Position numbers and translations under genes: made by a program. A stretch of DNA of 6,185 nucleotides from the NCBI GenBank assembly GCA_030600975.1, contig JAUVUL010000124.1:1-6185 (forward strand), read 5' to 3'. Source of the DNA: Candidatus Aegiribacteria sp. (GTDB lineage: Bacteria > Fermentibacterota > Fermentibacteria > Fermentibacterales > JCC-6). Shown piece after piece: positions 5,521 to 6,185 of the stretch. Position 1 is the first letter of the stretch. The number at the start of each line of letters is the position of its first letter. Under the pieces are notes generated by a model that worked only from the letters and a program-made list of their open reading frames with translations, ran no database searches and was not told where the DNA came from.

Positions 5521-6185
5521 GGAACAAGGGATTGAGGCAAGCGGACAGCTGACAACGGATCCGCCACCGGAAGTGAAGGGATTCGACAGGGCAAAGATCC
5601 GCAAAGGACTTATCATCTTCATCCTTCTGACCGTCGGAGCACTTACAGCAATATTCCTGAAAACGCATACCGGCGACACAATGAAAGCGCTCGCGAACAT
5701 CAACTTCGGCTACATTGCCATAGTACTGGTTCTCTCTTTCGGGGATATGTGCATGGGGGCTCTCCGGAATCACATATACTTCAGGAAACTTTATCCGGGA
5801 ATAAGTTTCATGGTGAGTTTCAGGGCCAACCTTGCAAACATTTTTATGGGCGCAGTCACCCCGTCTCAAAGCGGAGGAGGACCAGCCCAGCTGTACATCT
5901 ACTACAGGGCAAGTGTCTCGGTTGGAAAATCTATTTCAGTAAGCGTTCTGAACTACGTTGCGACGTTAATCTTTTTCATCGCTGCGGCAGGTTTTTCACT
6001 CAGCGTGCTCAGCGACTCTTTCAGCAAAACCATGCATAACCTGATAGTTTTCTGTTTTATTGTATTCGCCATTCAGTTTATAGTCTTCATCCTGATAGTA
6101 CTGAAGCCGGGATTTGTACTGAAGCTTACTATGAAGCTTGCGAAGAAACTCTGTTCATGGCTGCCAAGGTTCGAGGGCAGGATAA
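5513..6185 (+). CDS. Flippase-like integral membrane protein (UPF0104/LPG-synthase-TM family), 3' end beyond window
   Basis: The frame is open from inside the preceding gene to the window edge (224 codons). No ATG occurs before 5681 (codon 57), which would remove the first membrane helix, so TTG at 5513 is preferred. It overlaps the upstream stop as TTGTCTGA and has a weak GGGG site 6 bases before it. A short hydrophilic N-tail with DPPPE (16-20) precedes hydrophobic segments at about 32-50, 66-84, 141-166 and 176-198. The family hallmark is FMGAVTPSQSGGGPAQLYIYY (111-131): the conserved TPxxxGG(E/G)PxQ segment of the LPG_synthase_TM family. Members include the flippase part of MprF and many uncharacterised proteins thought to move lipids or lipid-linked intermediates. 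Linkage to the phosphodiesterase suggests a shared substrate, an inference. GTG at 5573 is a less likely alternative start. Confidence 0.82.
   Translation, partial: MSEEQGIEASGQLTTDPPPEVKGFDRAKIRKGLIIFILLTVGALTAIFLKTHTGDTMKALANINFGYIAIVLVLSFGDMCMGALRNHIYFRKLYPGISFMVSFRANLANIFMGAVTPSQSGGGPAQLYIYYRASVSVGKSISVSVLNYVATLIFFIAAAGFSLSVLSDSFSKTMHNLIVFCFIVFAIQFIVFILIVLKPGFVLKLTMKLAKKLCSWLPRFEGRI

Noticed and set aside
5300..5869. A 189-codon minus-strand open frame across the phosphodiesterase-flippase junction
   Set aside because: It is antisense to two recognisable families, has no known motif and no convincing ribosome site.

Overview
This is bacterial DNA of roughly balanced base composition (not counted exactly). 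Genes are tightly packed in two divergent blocks, with lipoprotein, rRNA/tRNA pseudouridylation and membrane genes that are clearly bacterial. The phylum cannot be fixed from the sequence. Nothing in it indicates a phage, plasmid or insertion sequence.

Left block (about 1-2463, minus strand). Four genes read leftward with almost no gaps, so they probably form one operon. In order of transcription they are: a secreted parvulin-type peptidyl-prolyl isomerase lipoprotein (2463-1813); an RluD-type large-subunit rRNA pseudouridine synthase (1810-833); a small polytopic membrane protein resembling the EcfT/CbiQ transmembrane component of ECF transporters (840-253); and the 5' part of truA (249-1, running off the window). 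The membrane-protein/truA junction recalls the ecfT-truA order of Bacillota, but the usual ecfA ATPase genes are not beside it here. The most distinctive object in the window is in the lipoprotein: an exact-period 42-bp tandem repeat encoding acidic 14-residue units. It lies inside the isomerase domain, at the place where Pin1 carries its substrate phosphate-binding loop.

Divergent intergenic region (2464-2623). It is AT-rich and holds a consensus -10 box for the rightward gene. Several short inverted repeats overlap the predicted transcription start and leader, and a strong Shine-Dalgarno precedes a GTG start.

Right block (2624-6185, plus strand). A fold-type I PLP aminotransferase of the LysN/2-aminoadipate aminotransferase group stands alone and is closed by a clear intrinsic terminator (3848-3875). 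A 281-bp gap follows, with two promoter candidates and a leader hairpin. Next comes a two-gene unit: a cytosolic-looking metal-dependent phosphodiesterase of the alkaline phosphatase superfamily (4108-5520), overlapped by 8 bases by a flippase-like UPF0104/LPG-synthase-TM membrane protein (5513 to the window end, TTG start). The coupling suggests joint work on a phosphate-ester or lipid-linked substrate, but the substrate cannot be read from the sequence.

Most of the window is ordinary housekeeping or metabolic DNA. I found no defence system, CRISPR array or RNA gene. The repeat-expanded parvulin is the best candidate for something undescribed.
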